This document shows, in pieces, positions 8,061 to 15,532 of a stretch of 64,000 nucleotides of DNA. Made by a program: the position numbers and the translations under genes. Every line of letters begins with the position of its first letter. The first letter of the stretch is position 1. The notes below the pieces were generated by a model. The model was given only the letters and a program-made list of their open reading frames with translations, was not told the origin of the DNA and made no database searches. This DNA comes from Comamonadaceae bacterium. Lineage in GTDB: Bacteria; Pseudomonadota; Gammaproteobacteria; Burkholderiales; Burkholderiaceae_C. The DNA lies in contig CANEXF010000015.1 in NCBI GenBank assembly GCA_947443645.1, positions 1 to 64,000 of the forward strand, in the 5' to 3' direction.

Positions 8061-8539
8061 GCGGAAGCCTCCAAACCCAACAAACTGTCTGTCTGGCTTT
8101 CGTTCTGGTACTTTTCCAGCGCCGCACGAAATGCCGCAGGGATTTCAATCGAACGCCGCTCGTCACGTGCCACACACACCGGTGTCAGGGTGGCCACAAA
8201 AATCACATCGCCTTGCGGCGTGCGCGCGGTGATGTCGAGCACATAGGTGCGGCTGTGGATTTCGGCCACCGCGACCGTCATGTCAAAGAAATCGTCAGGC
8301 CGCAGCGACAGGCGAAAGTCAAAAGACAGCGCGCGGCTCGGTGTGCCGAAACCCTGCTCGTGTTTGGCTCGCTGCGGCGTAGTGTTGAACAGTGAGCCGT
8401 AGAAAAGTTCGGCGGCAGAGATCACGTATTCAGAGAAGGTCGGCGTATACACCACACCGGCAGGGTCGCAGTCGCCCCACTTGACGCGGCGGCGAATCAC
8501 CAGCGGACGATCACTGACGATGTATTCCGTCGCGGTCAT
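8057..8539 (-). CDS. Acyl-CoA thioesterase, 4-hydroxybenzoyl-CoA thioesterase (4HBT) family
   Basis: A 160-aa hotdog-fold protein with VKWGDCDPAGVVYTPTFSEYV near the N-terminus; the Asp of DPAG is the catalytic residue of 4HBT-type thioesterases. The start ATG at 8539 overlaps the ligase stop by 4 bp (ATGA); a longer in-frame extension is a shadow of the ligase gene. It is expected to release CoA from the hydroxylated aryl-CoA made by the monooxygenase, which follows it with another 4-bp overlap. Confidence 0.88.
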   Translation of the reverse strand: MTATEYIVSDRPLVIRRRVKWGDCDPAGVVYTPTFSEYVISAAELFYGSLFNTTPQRAKHEQGFGTPSRALSFDFRLSLRPDDFFDMTVAVAEIHSRTYVLDITARTPQGDVIFVATLTPVCVARDERRSIEIPAAFRAALEKYQNESQTDSLLGLEASA

Positions 8540-10212
8540 ACCGTGGCCTCCTTGCTGTGCGCTTCGTCCTGCAGCTGCTGCAGGATGCGCTGCTTGAGCG
8601 CGGGTTTGTCGAGCTTGCCGACGCGGGTCAGCGGGAAGCTGTCGACCACCTCGATGCGCTCGGGGCATTTGTATTTAGCAAGCCCCTGGCCACTCAGAAA
8701 AGCCGCCAGCGTTTTGACGTCCGGCACGTCCATACCCGGACGGGCGACGATGAAGACGCAGCCCTTCTCGCCATAAAACGGGTCCGGCATCGCGACCAGC
8801 TTGGCATCGGCCACAGCCGGGTGCTGGCTGACAAAACCCTCGACCTCCTCACAGCCTATTTTTTCGCCGCCCCGGTTGATGTTGTCGCGTAACCGGCCCT
8901 CGAAGGCGTAACAAGTGATGCCATCGACTACATGCGCCGTCATCATGTCGCCGGTGCGGTAAAAGCCGTCCGAGGTAAAGGCTTTGGCATTGGCTTCGGG
9001 TGCATTGAAGAAGCCGCTGAGGCTGGAGGGGCCGCGAAAACACAGCTCGCCCATTTCGCCAGGTTGGACGTCCTGCTCGGTCTCGGGCACCAGCAGGCGG
9101 ATCTCATCCTGCGGGCAACCGGAAGCACCCTGTGTGTGGTGCCGGGCAAAGGCAGAGGCATCGGCCGGTGAACCCAACAGCAGTCCTTCGGTGATGCCAA
9201 ACAGGTTCGAGCACGGCACGTTAATGTGGGCTTCCAGGTTATCGGCGCGGCTCATGGTGGCGAACAATCGCAGCGACGACAGGTCATGCGTCGCAATGTC
9301 GGTATAGGCCAGCAACTGCGGCGCAATCGGGCCTATCGACAACGCATGGGTGATGCGGTGTTCGGCAATCAGATCCAGCATGCGAGGTATGTCGACTTTG
9401 GACATCAACACCACAGTCACGCCAATCAGCGCAGCCGGGATCAGGGTATAGAGCTGGCCGGCGTTGTGCAGCAGTGGCAGCGACCAGATCACTCGGCTGT
9501 CACTGTCGATGCGGTAGCGCCGCATCCAGGCAGTCGAATGGCCAAGATATTCGGCATGAAAACGCGGAATGATCTTGGGTACACCGGTGGTGCCGCCCGA
9601 TAGCTGGAAGCTCAGCACGTCTTCGCTGCCGAGCGGGATGTTTTTCAGGCGCTCCTGCGCGGCTTCAAAAGTGATGCTGGCAATCAGCGAGTCCATTGCG
9701 GTCAAACCGTCTGCGGTGCCGCGCACCACCACCAGATGCGCGATCAGGGGATGCTGCGCCGCCATCTTCTGCGCAAACCCCACCAAATCGAAAGCACCGA
9801 AGTCGGCCTGCACAAAATAGCCGCGCGCGCCGGACTGCGTGGCCAGCTGGCCGATCTCCACCTCGCGGTGCTGCGGCAGCGAACACACTGGGACGATGCC
9901 GGCCTTGTAGCAGGCCAGCAGCACGATGGCGGTGTCGACGGTGGTTCCTAGCTGGAATATCGCGCGGTCACCAGTGACCAGGCCGAGGTTCAACAGCGCT
10001 GCGCCAAGGCGTTCGCTCAGTTCATCGAGCTCGCAAAAACTCAGGGTCCGGTCTTCACCAATGAAACCGGGCCGGTCAGGATAACGAGCGGCGGTGGCGC
10101 GCAAGGCATCGCCGACGGTCGAGCCAACCCAGGCGCCGTTCGCCAGCGAAGCTGCTGCGCGTTCTTGCAATGGGTAAGTCACGCCAGGGATGGCGCTTTG
10201 GATGTTCTGCAT
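8536..10212 (-). CDS. Aryl acid-AMP/CoA ligase (2,3-dihydroxybenzoate-AMP ligase-like, ANL superfamily)
   Basis: A 558-aa adenylating enzyme closest by eye to EntE/DhbE and salicylate-AMP ligases. It has the P-loop-like LSGGTTGVPKIIPR near residue 195, FGITEGLL near 340, FYRTGDM near 430, GRLRDNINRGGEKI near 450 and the C-terminal catalytic Lys in TRVGKLDKPAL. It should activate a (hydroxy)aryl carboxylate with ATP and pass it to CoA. Start 10212 is preferred over 10230 because AGGAG sits 8 nt ahead of it. As the only activating enzyme in the operon, it catalyses the likely first step. Confidence 0.88.
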   Translation of the reverse strand: MQNIQSAIPGVTYPLQERAAASLANGAWVGSTVGDALRATAARYPDRPGFIGEDRTLSFCELDELSERLGAALLNLGLVTGDRAIFQLGTTVDTAIVLLACYKAGIVPVCSLPQHREVEIGQLATQSGARGYFVQADFGAFDLVGFAQKMAAQHPLIAHLVVVRGTADGLTAMDSLIASITFEAAQERLKNIPLGSEDVLSFQLSGGTTGVPKIIPRFHAEYLGHSTAWMRRYRIDSDSRVIWSLPLLHNAGQLYTLIPAALIGVTVVLMSKVDIPRMLDLIAEHRITHALSIGPIAPQLLAYTDIATHDLSSLRLFATMSRADNLEAHINVPCSNLFGITEGLLLGSPADASAFARHHTQGASGCPQDEIRLLVPETEQDVQPGEMGELCFRGPSSLSGFFNAPEANAKAFTSDGFYRTGDMMTAHVVDGITCYAFEGRLRDNINRGGEKIGCEEVEGFVSQHPAVADAKLVAMPDPFYGEKGCVFIVARPGMDVPDVKTLAAFLSGQGLAKYKCPERIEVVDSFPLTRVGKLDKPALKQRILQQLQDEAHSKEATV

Positions 10213-10232
10213 GTCTTTACTCCTGCTCATTT

Positions 10233-11126
10233 TTATTCGCTCAATGGCACCACGATCACTTTGTCGCGGTCAAACACGTCGATGCGTCCGCGCACACCGC
10301 CAGTGAAGAGGCCATACCAGACAGCGGGTTTCAGGCCCAGTGCCTTGCGGCTGAATTCGATAGGAGCATCGGCTTCGATCAGGTCATAGCCGTCAAGTGC
10401 GGTGATGCGGCATCCTGAGCGCGACGCGGCATCGCGCACCAATGACTGGAACTCATCTAGCTGCGGCACATAGATGCCGAGGCCCTTGCCACATTGCCCG
10501 TGGGTCTTGTCGAGCAACGCCGCCTTGCCTGACCAGATGTCGTCCACCGTCAGCAGGCGCTCACCTTTGCCTCTGGCAGTATCTTCTGCAGCCAGTGCAG
10601 CCTCCAGCGTCAGCGCGGCGTCGTCAGCATCAAGCTGGTCCAGTGGCCGCAGCTTGCGGGTGAATTCGACAAAGTAGCCGTTAGGGTCGCGCACATAGAT
10701 GGACTCGATCACCTCATGCCGGGTTTCGATTGAGACATTCAAGCCCTGCGCTTCCAGGCGCTGCTTCCACGCCCGGAGCTCTTCGGCACTATCGACCAGC
10801 CAGGCAGTATGGGTAGCGTCGAAAACATGATCGTCGGGCAGCGGTGGCCGGGTGTCGCGACCCTGCAGCGTCGTCGGCATGTCGGAGCCAAGGTAATAAA
10901 AGAAAGCTATCGTGCTGCCATTACCGCTGTCAAAAAAGAAGTGCAGAAAATCCGGGTGCGTGGCCGGACCCCAGCCGCGTGCGGAGATTACATGCACCAG
11001 CGGCAGGCCGAGCTTGTCGCGGTAGAACTCAATCGTTTCACGCAGCTTCCAGGTCGGGCGTGCGGTGTGATCAACGCCATTGAGTGACAGGCGTGGCAGG
11101 ACTTGGGGGAGGTCTCGGGCGGACAT
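10233..11126 (-). CDS. VOC-family ring-cleavage dioxygenase (extradiol type), substrate unknown
   Basis: A 297-aa vicinal-oxygen-chelate protein. Module 1 contains VDHTARPTWKLRETIEFYRD and module 2 THTAWLVDSAEELRAWKQRL, ending in DPNGYFVEFTRKL. The His of VDH, the His of THTAW and the Glu of VEF are the likely metal triad. A C-terminal extension of about 100 residues follows and is unlike simple glyoxalases. Between a hydrolase and an aryl-CoA ligase, a role in cleaving the hydroxylated ring is the natural inference. It might instead be an isomerase. The start at 11126 has GAGG 9 nt upstream; longer starts at 11135 and 11144 are possible. Confidence 0.75.
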   Translation of the reverse strand: MSARDLPQVLPRLSLNGVDHTARPTWKLRETIEFYRDKLGLPLVHVISARGWGPATHPDFLHFFFDSGNGSTIAFFYYLGSDMPTTLQGRDTRPPLPDDHVFDATHTAWLVDSAEELRAWKQRLEAQGLNVSIETRHEVIESIYVRDPNGYFVEFTRKLRPLDQLDADDAALTLEAALAAEDTARGKGERLLTVDDIWSGKAALLDKTHGQCGKGLGIYVPQLDEFQSLVRDAASRSGCRITALDGYDLIEADAPIEFSRKALGLKPAVWYGLFTGGVRGRIDVFDRDKVIVVPLSE

Positions 11127-11140
11127 GGTGGTCATCCTCG

Positions 11141-12421
11141 TCAATTAGGGAAAAATTCTTGCAGCCAGTCGGCCAGCAGGCGGCCGGCTTCGAAGCGGCC
11201 AGGTGCTTCGTCTTTCGACAGCGCCCGGCCGTGATGGTCACCGCGCACACGCAAGTGACGCTTATTCGTCGAAGCGAGCGACTCAAAAATCGTTTTCACA
11301 TCGCCCGGGAAGCAGGCCTGGTCGCCGGTGTACTCGACCAGCAGCACCGGTTGCGTGATGGCCGGCGCAGCGCGGGCCAACGTCGCGTTGGACGCAAGGC
11401 CCGACCAGGTCGAGAGCCAGCTTTCGGGTGTGCACTGCCGCGCAAAGCCGACCGCACCGTAATTGGAGGCAAAGGGATCGTTGCCCCAGAGCGAGCCGAA
11501 TTTTCGGTCGGACCGGTCGAGCGACAAATCGAAACAGCGCAGGTCGCCGTCGGTACGCCAGACATTGATGATGGGCGTGTGGCCTGCCAGCCGTTTGTCT
11601 TCCGGTGTAGCTTTTTCTGCATCGGCTTTGACACGTTTGCGAGCAGCCATACGGCAATCAATCAGCGCTCGCGCCTTCATGTCCAGCCGCTCCACGCGCG
11701 CTCGCTGCGCGGCGCGGTAGCGCTCCACAAAGTCCGGTGCATAGCGTGTAGCTTTGGGTCCGGCAAAACCGTTGGCGGGATTCAGCGGGTCCAGCGCTAC
11801 ATCGACAGATAGCGCGTCGTCTTCGTCCGCCACCGATGGGTCGATGCAGTTCATAAGTAATGCGCCCTGGCCGGGATGCGGGCCGATGAAGACCATTCCG
11901 TCTGGCAAGGGCATGTCGATTTCCGCCAGCTGCGTGGGTTTACCGCCTGGTGTTTTGGCGATGCGTGCTGCACCCGGCAACGCGGCCTGCTGCGCATAAA
12001 AGGCATAAAGGCCGGCACCGCCGGAATTGCCCAACAACACGATACGTTTGAAGCCGCGGCTGCGCAGGTAGGCCAGGCCGGTGGTCACATCATGCAGGGC
12101 AAATTCATGTTCCAGCCGCAGGTCATTGCCAACCGAACGCGGCGCCTGCGACCAGGCCGCATAGCCGGCACAGACGATGTCCGGGATCAGGTAGTGGCAG
12201 GCCATGAACTCGCGCGGATGCATCACACACACAACGGTGTCCGTCGGCGTGGCCGGCTGGTAGAGCGAGCCGCTGGTGGCCGCACTGTCAGCGGTGCGCA
12301 ACACCACATTGGTAGTGACGGTACCAGAGGGCACGTCGCGCGGATTCCAGTCGGTGTTGAGGAAACCAGCCGTAGCCTGGGATGCTGCGCTTGCGTTGGT
12401 TTCTGTCGCAGTAGTTGTCAT
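11141..12421 (-). CDS. Alpha/beta hydrolase, probable ring-fission product hydrolase
   Basis: A 426-aa alpha/beta-hydrolase-fold protein with the nucleophile elbow GNSGGAG (about residue 150), a preceding VVCVMHPREFMACHYLIPD and a late GDHHGRAL that may supply the catalytic His. It is longer than the ~270-aa hydrolases of meta-cleavage pathways. As first gene of the operon, ending at the start of the VOC gene, it probably hydrolyses the cleavage product, for example to maleate plus a second acid. That reaction is inferred from the maleate isomerase at the operon's other end. Confidence 0.78.
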   Translation of the reverse strand: MTTTATETNASAASQATAGFLNTDWNPRDVPSGTVTTNVVLRTADSAATSGSLYQPATPTDTVVCVMHPREFMACHYLIPDIVCAGYAAWSQAPRSVGNDLRLEHEFALHDVTTGLAYLRSRGFKRIVLLGNSGGAGLYAFYAQQAALPGAARIAKTPGGKPTQLAEIDMPLPDGMVFIGPHPGQGALLMNCIDPSVADEDDALSVDVALDPLNPANGFAGPKATRYAPDFVERYRAAQRARVERLDMKARALIDCRMAARKRVKADAEKATPEDKRLAGHTPIINVWRTDGDLRCFDLSLDRSDRKFGSLWGNDPFASNYGAVGFARQCTPESWLSTWSGLASNATLARAAPAITQPVLLVEYTGDQACFPGDVKTIFESLASTNKRHLRVRGDHHGRALSKDEAPGRFEAGRLLADWLQEFFPN

Positions 12422-12450
12422 GTATCGGGCCGCAAGGCGGCGCTCCTGTC

Positions 12451-12510
12451 ATTGATTTAGATCAATGATAGGCGATATTCGACACAAGTGTCAATTATTC
12501 GACTCTAGTG
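12451..12510 (-). promoter_or_regulatory. Operon promoter with overlapping operator-like repeats
   Basis: On the minus strand there is TTGACA (12494-12489), an 18-bp spacer and TATCAT (12470-12465). The -35 box overlaps a palindrome, GACACAAGTGTC (12481-12492). A 14-bp motif ATTCGACWCWAGTG occurs twice, exactly 20 bp apart (12477-12490 and 12497-12510). A further palindrome ATTGAT-TTAG-ATCAAT (12451-12466) covers the -10 side. The block lies between the TetR gene and the hydrolase gene and is the natural target of that repressor. Confidence 0.7.
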
Positions 12511-12525
12511 ATAACCCTTGGACTC

Positions 12526-13257
12526 TCAACTTGGTTTGGAAATGACTTTGGCTGGATTCTTCAAATGCGCATCCATCGCCGCCAGCGCATCGCGCATCTG
12601 GCTGACTGCATCCTCAACGGTGCCGCCGCGCGCCGTCTGGCCGTTTAGCGGCGCCAATCCGCGACCAGCGAATTCGGCAATCGCGGCGGCGACGCCGTCG
12701 GCTGAAACATTGCCACCAGCGCCAAACCACCAGGCGCACCAGTTGCACATGCCGATGATGGAGAAGGCTGCGATGTGGGCATTGGTGTCACGAAACTGGC
12801 CAGCATCGATGCCGCGCTGGATCACTCCAACGAAATGTTCCAGTACCGCGCGCCGCGCCGCTTCAGCAGCCGAGCGGTGCGGCTCCGGCAGGCTGCTTTC
12901 GCTGCGCTCGACCACGCGGAACTGCAGCGGGTGCGAGAGGATCAGCCCGGCGTGCTGCAAAATCAATTGTTCGAGGGCTTCATTGGCCGGCAAGACGTCG
13001 CGAGCGGAGACGCTTTGAGCCAGCAGGCCAGCTTTTTCGGTGACCTCCTCGGTCAGCGCCGCTAGCATCGACTCCTTGCTCGGAAAGTAGTAATACAGCG
13101 CTGTGCGGCTGACACCGACCGCATCGGCAATGTCATTGATATTGGTACCGCCAAAGCCTTTTTCGATAAAGAGCAGCGACGCCGCGTCAAGGATGGACTG
13201 ACGCTGCGCGTCGTTGCGGGTAGGCCGCAGTTTCTTTTCTTTTGTCGGAGGGGTCAT
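12526..13257 (-). CDS. TetR/AcrR-family regulator
   Basis: A 243-aa regulator with an N-terminal TetR helix-turn-helix (ILDAASLLFIEKGFGGTNIN, then VGVSRTALYYYFPSKE, residues about 22-65) and a helical ligand-binding domain. Located immediately upstream of the catabolic operon with only 104 bp between them, that gap carrying the palindromes, it is likely the pathway regulator, released by an aryl-CoA or free acid. Whether it also has its own promoter upstream of 13257 is not clear. Confidence 0.88.
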   Translation of the reverse strand: MTPPTKEKKLRPTRNDAQRQSILDAASLLFIEKGFGGTNINDIADAVGVSRTALYYYFPSKESMLAALTEEVTEKAGLLAQSVSARDVLPANEALEQLILQHAGLILSHPLQFRVVERSESSLPEPHRSAAEAARRAVLEHFVGVIQRGIDAGQFRDTNAHIAAFSIIGMCNWCAWWFGAGGNVSADGVAAAIAEFAGRGLAPLNGQTARGGTVEDAVSQMRDALAAMDAHLKNPAKVISKPS

Positions 13258-13379
13258 GACTGAAAATGTAGCGCAAGCGATGCGGGCGCAGGCATAGCGG
13301 CGGCGGATAAACGCGCTTCGGCCAGACGATGGGGAGTGCTGACCTGTCCAGCACGGCCTAGCTCCGCGTACTCAGTCAT

Positions 13380-13670
13380 CAGATTCGATGCCCAAAATTA
13401 GCGGGGATAGGCGCCAGGGCGACTACAGATCAAGGCGCTGGCAGATTTCCAGCGTGGGTGCGCTCTGGTTCATGCTGTAGAAATGCAGCCCCGGCACGCC
13501 GCCGTTGCGCAACTGGTCGCACAGGTCGGTGATCACATCCAGGCCGAAGCTCTTGATGGACGCGGTGTCGTCGCCAAAGCCCTGCAGGCGCAAGCGGATC
13601 CAACGCGGAATTTCAGCGCCGCAGGCGTCGGAAAACCGCATCAGCTGGGTCGAGCTGGTGATAGGCATGA
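13380..13670. repeat. Direct repeat, copy 2 (3' end of intact metF plus downstream flank)
   Basis: This is the partner of 4364-4654, offset by 9016 bp. It covers the metF stop region, the terminal ~82 codons and 43 bp of downstream flank. It forms the right edge of the catabolic block, with TetR starting 122 bp further left. Confidence 0.95.
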
Positions 13671-14250
13671 TGCCGGGCACCACCGGCACATCGGCGCCAA
13701 GCTTGTAAGCGTCATCGACAAAACGAAAGTAGGCGTCGGTGTTGAAGAAGTACTGGGTGATGGCCGAATTGGCGCCCGCCTTGACCTTGGTCACAAAGGC
13801 CTGCAAGTCGGCATCGGCCGATTTGGCCTGCGGGTGAATCTCGGGATAAGCCGCGACTTCGATGTGAAAAGCGTCGCCGGTTTCAGCGCGTATGAAAGCC
13901 ACCAGATCGCTGGCGTAGTGAAACTCGCCGCCAGCGCCATAGCCGCTGGGCAAGTCACCGCGCAGCGCCACCAGGCGTTTGACGCCCATGGCCTGCAGGT
14001 TGGCCAGTTGCTCGCGTACGGCGGCCTTGGTCGCGCCAACGCAGGAGAAATGACACGCGGCCTCAGCGCCTTCTGCCAGGATCTCGCTGACGGTCGTGAA
14101 GGTGCCGTCCTGGGTCGAGCCGCCAGCGCCAAAAGTCACAGAGCAAAACTCTGGCTTGAGCGCGTACAAGGCCTGACGCGCGACGCGCAGCTTGGCCGCG
14201 CCTTCAGGCGTCTTGGGCGGGAAAAACTCAAAACTGATGGGCAATGTCAT
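13423..14250 (-). CDS. metF: 5,10-methylenetetrahydrofolate reductase
   Basis: A 275-aa protein of the MetF TIM-barrel flavoprotein family, reducing methylene-THF to methyl-THF for methionine synthesis. Signatures are ISFEFFPPKTPEGA at the N-terminus (catalytic Glu in SFEFFPP), FSCVGATKAAVREQL, the mid-protein ITQYFFNTDAYFRFVD and the C-terminal GVPGLHFYSMNQ. The ATG at 14250 matches the family start; an in-frame ATG at 14280 adds ten unlike residues. It is third in the ahcY-tlyA-metF string behind the SAH riboswitch. Its last ~82 codons are duplicated at 4407-4654. Confidence 0.96.
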   Translation of the reverse strand: MTLPISFEFFPPKTPEGAAKLRVARQALYALKPEFCSVTFGAGGSTQDGTFTTVSEILAEGAEAACHFSCVGATKAAVREQLANLQAMGVKRLVALRGDLPSGYGAGGEFHYASDLVAFIRAETGDAFHIEVAAYPEIHPQAKSADADLQAFVTKVKAGANSAITQYFFNTDAYFRFVDDAYKLGADVPVVPGIMPITSSTQLMRFSDACGAEIPRWIRLRLQGFGDDTASIKSFGLDVITDLCDQLRNGGVPGLHFYSMNQSAPTLEICQRLDL

Positions 14251-14280
14251 GGCTGGCTTTGGTTGTCCTGGATGACGCAT

Positions 14281-14332
14281 CCGTTAGTGCGGAGCCTGTC
14301 GAAGAGCCCTTCGACAAGCGCAGGGGAAACGG
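14281..14332. repeat. Family-C palindromic repeat between metF and tlyA
   Basis: A hairpin with an 8-bp perfect stem TGTCGAAG/CTTCGACA (14297-14304 and 14309-14316, loop AGCC) lies between CCGTTAGTGC and a terminal AACGG. This is the widely seen REP-type pattern in proteobacterial genomes whose core reads CTTCGACAAGC. Confidence 0.85.
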
Positions 14333-14360
14333 CAATACGGTGGTCACCGGCGGTAAAAAA

Positions 14361-15383
14361 TCAATCGTCTTCTGGCTTGATGCGGCGCTTGGATCGGGCC
14401 GGGCCATGCTGGCCGGCATGCGCTTCCTCAGAGTCCTCATGCGCCGCGTGCAAGGCGCGGGTTTCACTGCGCGGTGTGCGCTTGGGCAGGTTGCGCGCAG
14501 GCGCTGCGACCAGCGGCTTGTCCTCGCCAACAGCGTTGTGGCCTTTTTTGGCGTGAATGAAAAATTCACGGTTGCCGTCGCCGCCTTCAATCGCGGACGC
14601 CATCCAGCCCAGGACCTCAACGCCGAGTTCGGCGCAGGTGTCACGCAGCCGCTTTTCAACAAATTCAAAATGCACTGGGTCGCGCACAATGCCGCCTTTG
14701 CCGATCTGGCCTGGCTGCAGTTCAAACTGCGGCTTGACCAGCATCAGCAGATGGCCGTCAGGCCTGAGCAGCCGCACCACCGCTGGCAACACCAGCGTCA
14801 GCGAAATAAACGACAAGTCACCAGTCAGAAAATCAAACAGCGGGTCAAAGCCTTCGCCATCTTCATCCTCGGCCGCTTCATCATCAAAGTCCTGATCGCC
14901 TTCTTCGCCACCGTTTTTCAGGTGCAGCGCGCGGCGGTAATGCTCGGCCAGGTCGTCAGCGGTCAGCGAACGTGCGTTCACGCCTTCAATGCAAACCACA
15001 CGACCATCGTCACGCATGCTTGCATGCAGCTGGCCGTGACCTACATCAACGCCCACCACCTGTGCGGCGCCATGCTGCAGCAGGCAATCGGTGAAGCCGC
15101 CCGTGGATTGGCCGATATCCAGGCAGCGCATGCCCGCAACGTCCAGCCCGGTGCTTTTCAGCGCGCCTTCGAGCTTCAGGCCACCACGCGAAATGTATTT
15201 CGCCTCGGTGTTGTCGAGCACCTGCACCTCGGCGACATCTGGCAGCTCGTCGCCGTTCTTGGCAACCCGCTTCCAGGCTGCACCTTCTTCGGGTCGCCAT
15301 TGCACACCCGCGGCAATCAGGCGCTGGGCCTGTGAGCGAGTGGTGGCAAAGCCGTGTTCGACAAGAAAAAGGTCAGCGCGCAT
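14361..15383 (-). CDS. TlyA-family rRNA methyltransferase (S4 domain plus FtsJ-like domain)
   Basis: A 340-aa protein with an N-terminal S4 RNA-binding domain (RADLFLVEHGFATTRSQAQR) and an FtsJ/RrmJ-like SAM methyltransferase domain. Motifs are YISRGGLKLEGAL, CLDIGQSTGGFTDCLL (SAM), GDLSFISLTLVLP and LVKPQFE, giving the Lys-Asp-Lys catalytic set. TlyA proteins 2'-O-methylate 16S and/or 23S rRNA. Residues about 160-185 form a very acidic insert (GGEEGDQDFDDEAAEDEDGE), and the C-terminus has a basic, low-complexity tail of about 45 residues; both are absent from typical TlyA (about 270 aa). Its place between ahcY and metF suggests SAH-responsive co-transcription. Confidence 0.9.
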   Translation of the reverse strand: MRADLFLVEHGFATTRSQAQRLIAAGVQWRPEEGAAWKRVAKNGDELPDVAEVQVLDNTEAKYISRGGLKLEGALKSTGLDVAGMRCLDIGQSTGGFTDCLLQHGAAQVVGVDVGHGQLHASMRDDGRVVCIEGVNARSLTADDLAEHYRRALHLKNGGEEGDQDFDDEAAEDEDGEGFDPLFDFLTGDLSFISLTLVLPAVVRLLRPDGHLLMLVKPQFELQPGQIGKGGIVRDPVHFEFVEKRLRDTCAELGVEVLGWMASAIEGGDGNREFFIHAKKGHNAVGEDKPLVAAPARNLPKRTPRSETRALHAAHEDSEEAHAGQHGPARSKRRIKPEDD

Positions 15384-15442
15384 GTATTAGTTCTATCTTC
15401 CAAAATTCAGGGGGCAGGCAGCTGCCCATAGGCCAATACGCG

Positions 15443-15493
15443 CCTGGCTGCGAACCCCGGCCTGCGCAAAGCAGGCAAGGATTCGCAGCCAGG
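15443..15493. other. Long two-stem hairpin in the ahcY-tlyA gap
   Basis: CCTGGCTGCGAA (15443-15454) pairs perfectly with TTCGCAGCCAGG (15482-15493). Between them, a second stem GCCTGC/GCAGGC encloses a GCAAA loop. It begins 40 bp beyond the ahcY stop. There is no T-run, so it is not a standard intrinsic terminator; a processing or attenuation structure between ahcY and tlyA is possible. Confidence 0.8.
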
Positions 15494-15532
15494 CCCCGTG
15501 ACAGGAATCACGGTCGCACACTGGCCACGCAA

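Noticed and set aside
4364-13670. Integrative mobile element with its own integrase
   Set aside because: No integrase, transposase or relaxase gene is present between the repeats; only the repeat structure supports mobility.
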